A stretch of DNA of 64,000 nucleotides, from contig NZ_CP036533.1 of NCBI RefSeq assembly GCF_024585265.1, forward strand, positions 5,279,001 to 5,343,000, written 5' to 3'. The DNA is from Bradyrhizobium sp. WBAH42 (GTDB lineage Bacteria > Pseudomonadota > Alphaproteobacteria > Rhizobiales > Xanthobacteraceae). Position numbers and translations under genes: made by a program. Shown piece by piece: positions 62,954 through 64,000 of the stretch (its first letter is position 1; every line of letters starts with the position of its first letter). Below the pieces are notes generated by a model. That model was not told where the DNA came from and did no database searches. It saw only the letters and a program-made list of their open reading frames with translations.

Positions 62954-63754
62954 ATGAATAAGGTTCTATTTGGCGCAATCAGTGTACTGGCATTGGGGCT
63001 GTCGGCTCCGGCAGGCGCGGCAGATCTTGCCGCGCGGCCCTACACCAAGGCTCCCGCTCCGGCGGTCGCTGCGATTTACGACTGGAGCGGCTTCTACATC
63101 GGCATCAACGGCGGCGGCGGCACGAGCCACAAGTGCTGGGACTTCCTCGACACCACCGGCGTCGTCACCGGCGTTCCCGGTACCTTCGTCGGTGAAGGAT
63201 GCCACAACGCGACCGGGGGCACGGTCGGTGGCCAGATCGGCTATCGCTGGCAGTCGGCCAGTTGGGTGTTCGGCGTCGAAGGCCAGGGTAACTGGGCTGA
63301 CTTCTCGGGCGACAACGTCAGCACCGTCTTCCCTGGAAGCGCTTTGGTCACCGGTGACCGCAACCGCTCGCGCATCGATGCTTTCGGCCTGATCACCGGC
63401 CAGGTCGGTTACGCCTGGAACAACGTCTTGTTCTATGTGAAGGGCGGCGGCGCCGTGGTCGGGGACAAGTACGACGTTTATGCCGCGGCCGGCACGCCGG
63501 GCGCCGGCACGCTGCTGGCGTCGGCTCGCGAGACCCGCTGGGGCGGCACCGTTGGCGCCGGCCTGGAATTCGGATTTGCTCCGAACTGGACGCTCGGCGT
63601 CGAGTACAACCACATCTTCCTCGGCGACCGCACAATCGGTTTCACGACGCCTGCGGGCGCCGTGTTCGGGAGCGATCGCATCAGCCAGGATGTCGATATC
63701 GGCCTGGTCCGGTTGAATTATCGCTTCGGCGGCCCGCTGATCGCGAGGTACTGA
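62954..63754 (+). CDS. Outer-membrane beta-barrel protein (Omp25/RopB-like)
   Basis: A 266-residue porin-like outer-membrane protein: signal peptide (LALGLSAPAGAADLAARPYT region), then YDWSGFYIGINGGGGTSHKC, typical of the Omp25/31 family of rhizobia and brucellae. Eight-stranded barrel pattern with alternating aromatics follows, and it ends in FGGPLIARY with a C-terminal aromatic residue. Two Cys are unusual (CWDF and CHN). GGGGAGA precedes the ATG. A strong terminator follows. Confidence 0.9.
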   Translation: MNKVLFGAISVLALGLSAPAGAADLAARPYTKAPAPAVAAIYDWSGFYIGINGGGGTSHKCWDFLDTTGVVTGVPGTFVGEGCHNATGGTVGGQIGYRWQSASWVFGVEGQGNWADFSGDNVSTVFPGSALVTGDRNRSRIDAFGLITGQVGYAWNNVLFYVKGGGAVVGDKYDVYAAAGTPGAGTLLASARETRWGGTVGAGLEFGFAPNWTLGVEYNHIFLGDRTIGFTTPAGAVFGSDRISQDVDIGLVRLNYRFGGPLIARY

Positions 63755-63781
63755 TATCCCTCTGATTTTGTGAGTGAATGC

Positions 63782-63815
63782 AAGGGCCGGCCCGCTGCGC
63801 CGGCCCTTCTTTTTT
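63782..63815 (+). terminator. Rho-independent terminator after the outer-membrane protein gene
   Basis: AAGGGCCGGC and GCCGGCCCTT pair around a 7-base loop, followed by C and TTTTTT. It lies 27 bases after the stop codon. Confidence 0.93.
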
Positions 63816-64000
63816 GCGGCACGATGCCTGGACGTAGATGAGTCAGCAACCATCACCTTTTCGACTGTTGTGGCTTTTCGGAGACACAACTTGCGGCTTT
63901 GGTGGTGTAAAGACGGCGTCAGTTGGGCCGTTGAGTCCGATGCCCTTCCGCGACGGAAGGCAACAACAGAAACTGGGACTGGGATTAAGTTGAAAATGAA

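Overview
The window is a high-GC chromosomal segment of an alphaproteobacterium that looks like Bradyrhizobium or a close relative. The evidence is an ndvC-ndvD-ndvB set for cyclic beta-(1,3),(1,6)-glucans, a GTTC-N7-GTTC (alphaproteobacterial LexA) box upstream of ssb, palindromic GTCAT...ATGAC intergenic repeats of the kind frequent in Bradyrhizobium, and many small proteins of that genus. No rRNA, phage integrase, insertion sequence or CRISPR array was seen. Assignments come from reading the sequence; no database search was run.

Layout. 1-5.7 kb: DNA repair block with mfd (cut by the window edge), sdhE overlapping it by 4 bp, and divergent recG behind a palindromic repeat. 5.8-8.8 kb: a VOC-fold protein and a WYL/YafY regulator that share an operator-like palindrome, an NAD(P)-binding oxidoreductase and a DUF502 membrane protein. 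8.8-14.6 kb: glmS and glmU (UDP-GlcNAc synthesis), separated by a small gene and a divergent alcohol dehydrogenase/LysR pair. 14.8-17.7 kb: a SPOR-like envelope protein, an MgtC-type protein and small proteins. 17.6-23.0 kb: the ndv glucan locus. 23.3 kb: tRNA-Lys(TTT).

23.4-34.1 kb is accessory in character: many tiny genes, a truncated H-NS-like protein, a broken hicB, gene-end fragments, a polytopic DUF6056-like protein, a glycine-rich secreted protein, and a second full-length Mfd-like translocase whose 3' end appears again as a decayed copy. 34.3-42.2 kb holds small secreted or zinc-ribbon proteins, a NUDIX hydrolase, an AI-2E-type permease, a formyltransferase, RidA and a DMT transporter.

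42.4-64 kb is mostly housekeeping: a secreted caspase-like protein, cysK with an orphan BrnA-like antitoxin 3 bp downstream, tgt and queA (queuosine), a patatin-like lipoprotein and a PepSY protein that flank a TetR gene and share its probable operator, asd, a vapBC pair with broken vapC, cyclophilins, coaD, kup, a phosphotransferase-fold protein, gyrA, ssb and an outer-membrane beta-barrel.

The most notable signal is upstream of asd. A sigma70-like promoter is followed, almost without an untranslated leader, by a 23-codon ORF with eight threonine codons, then by a rho-independent terminator and the asd start. This has the full layout of a ribosome-mediated threonine attenuator acting on the branch-point enzyme of Thr/Met/Lys synthesis. 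Two further regulatory circuits (TetR and YafY) can be read from repeated palindromes.
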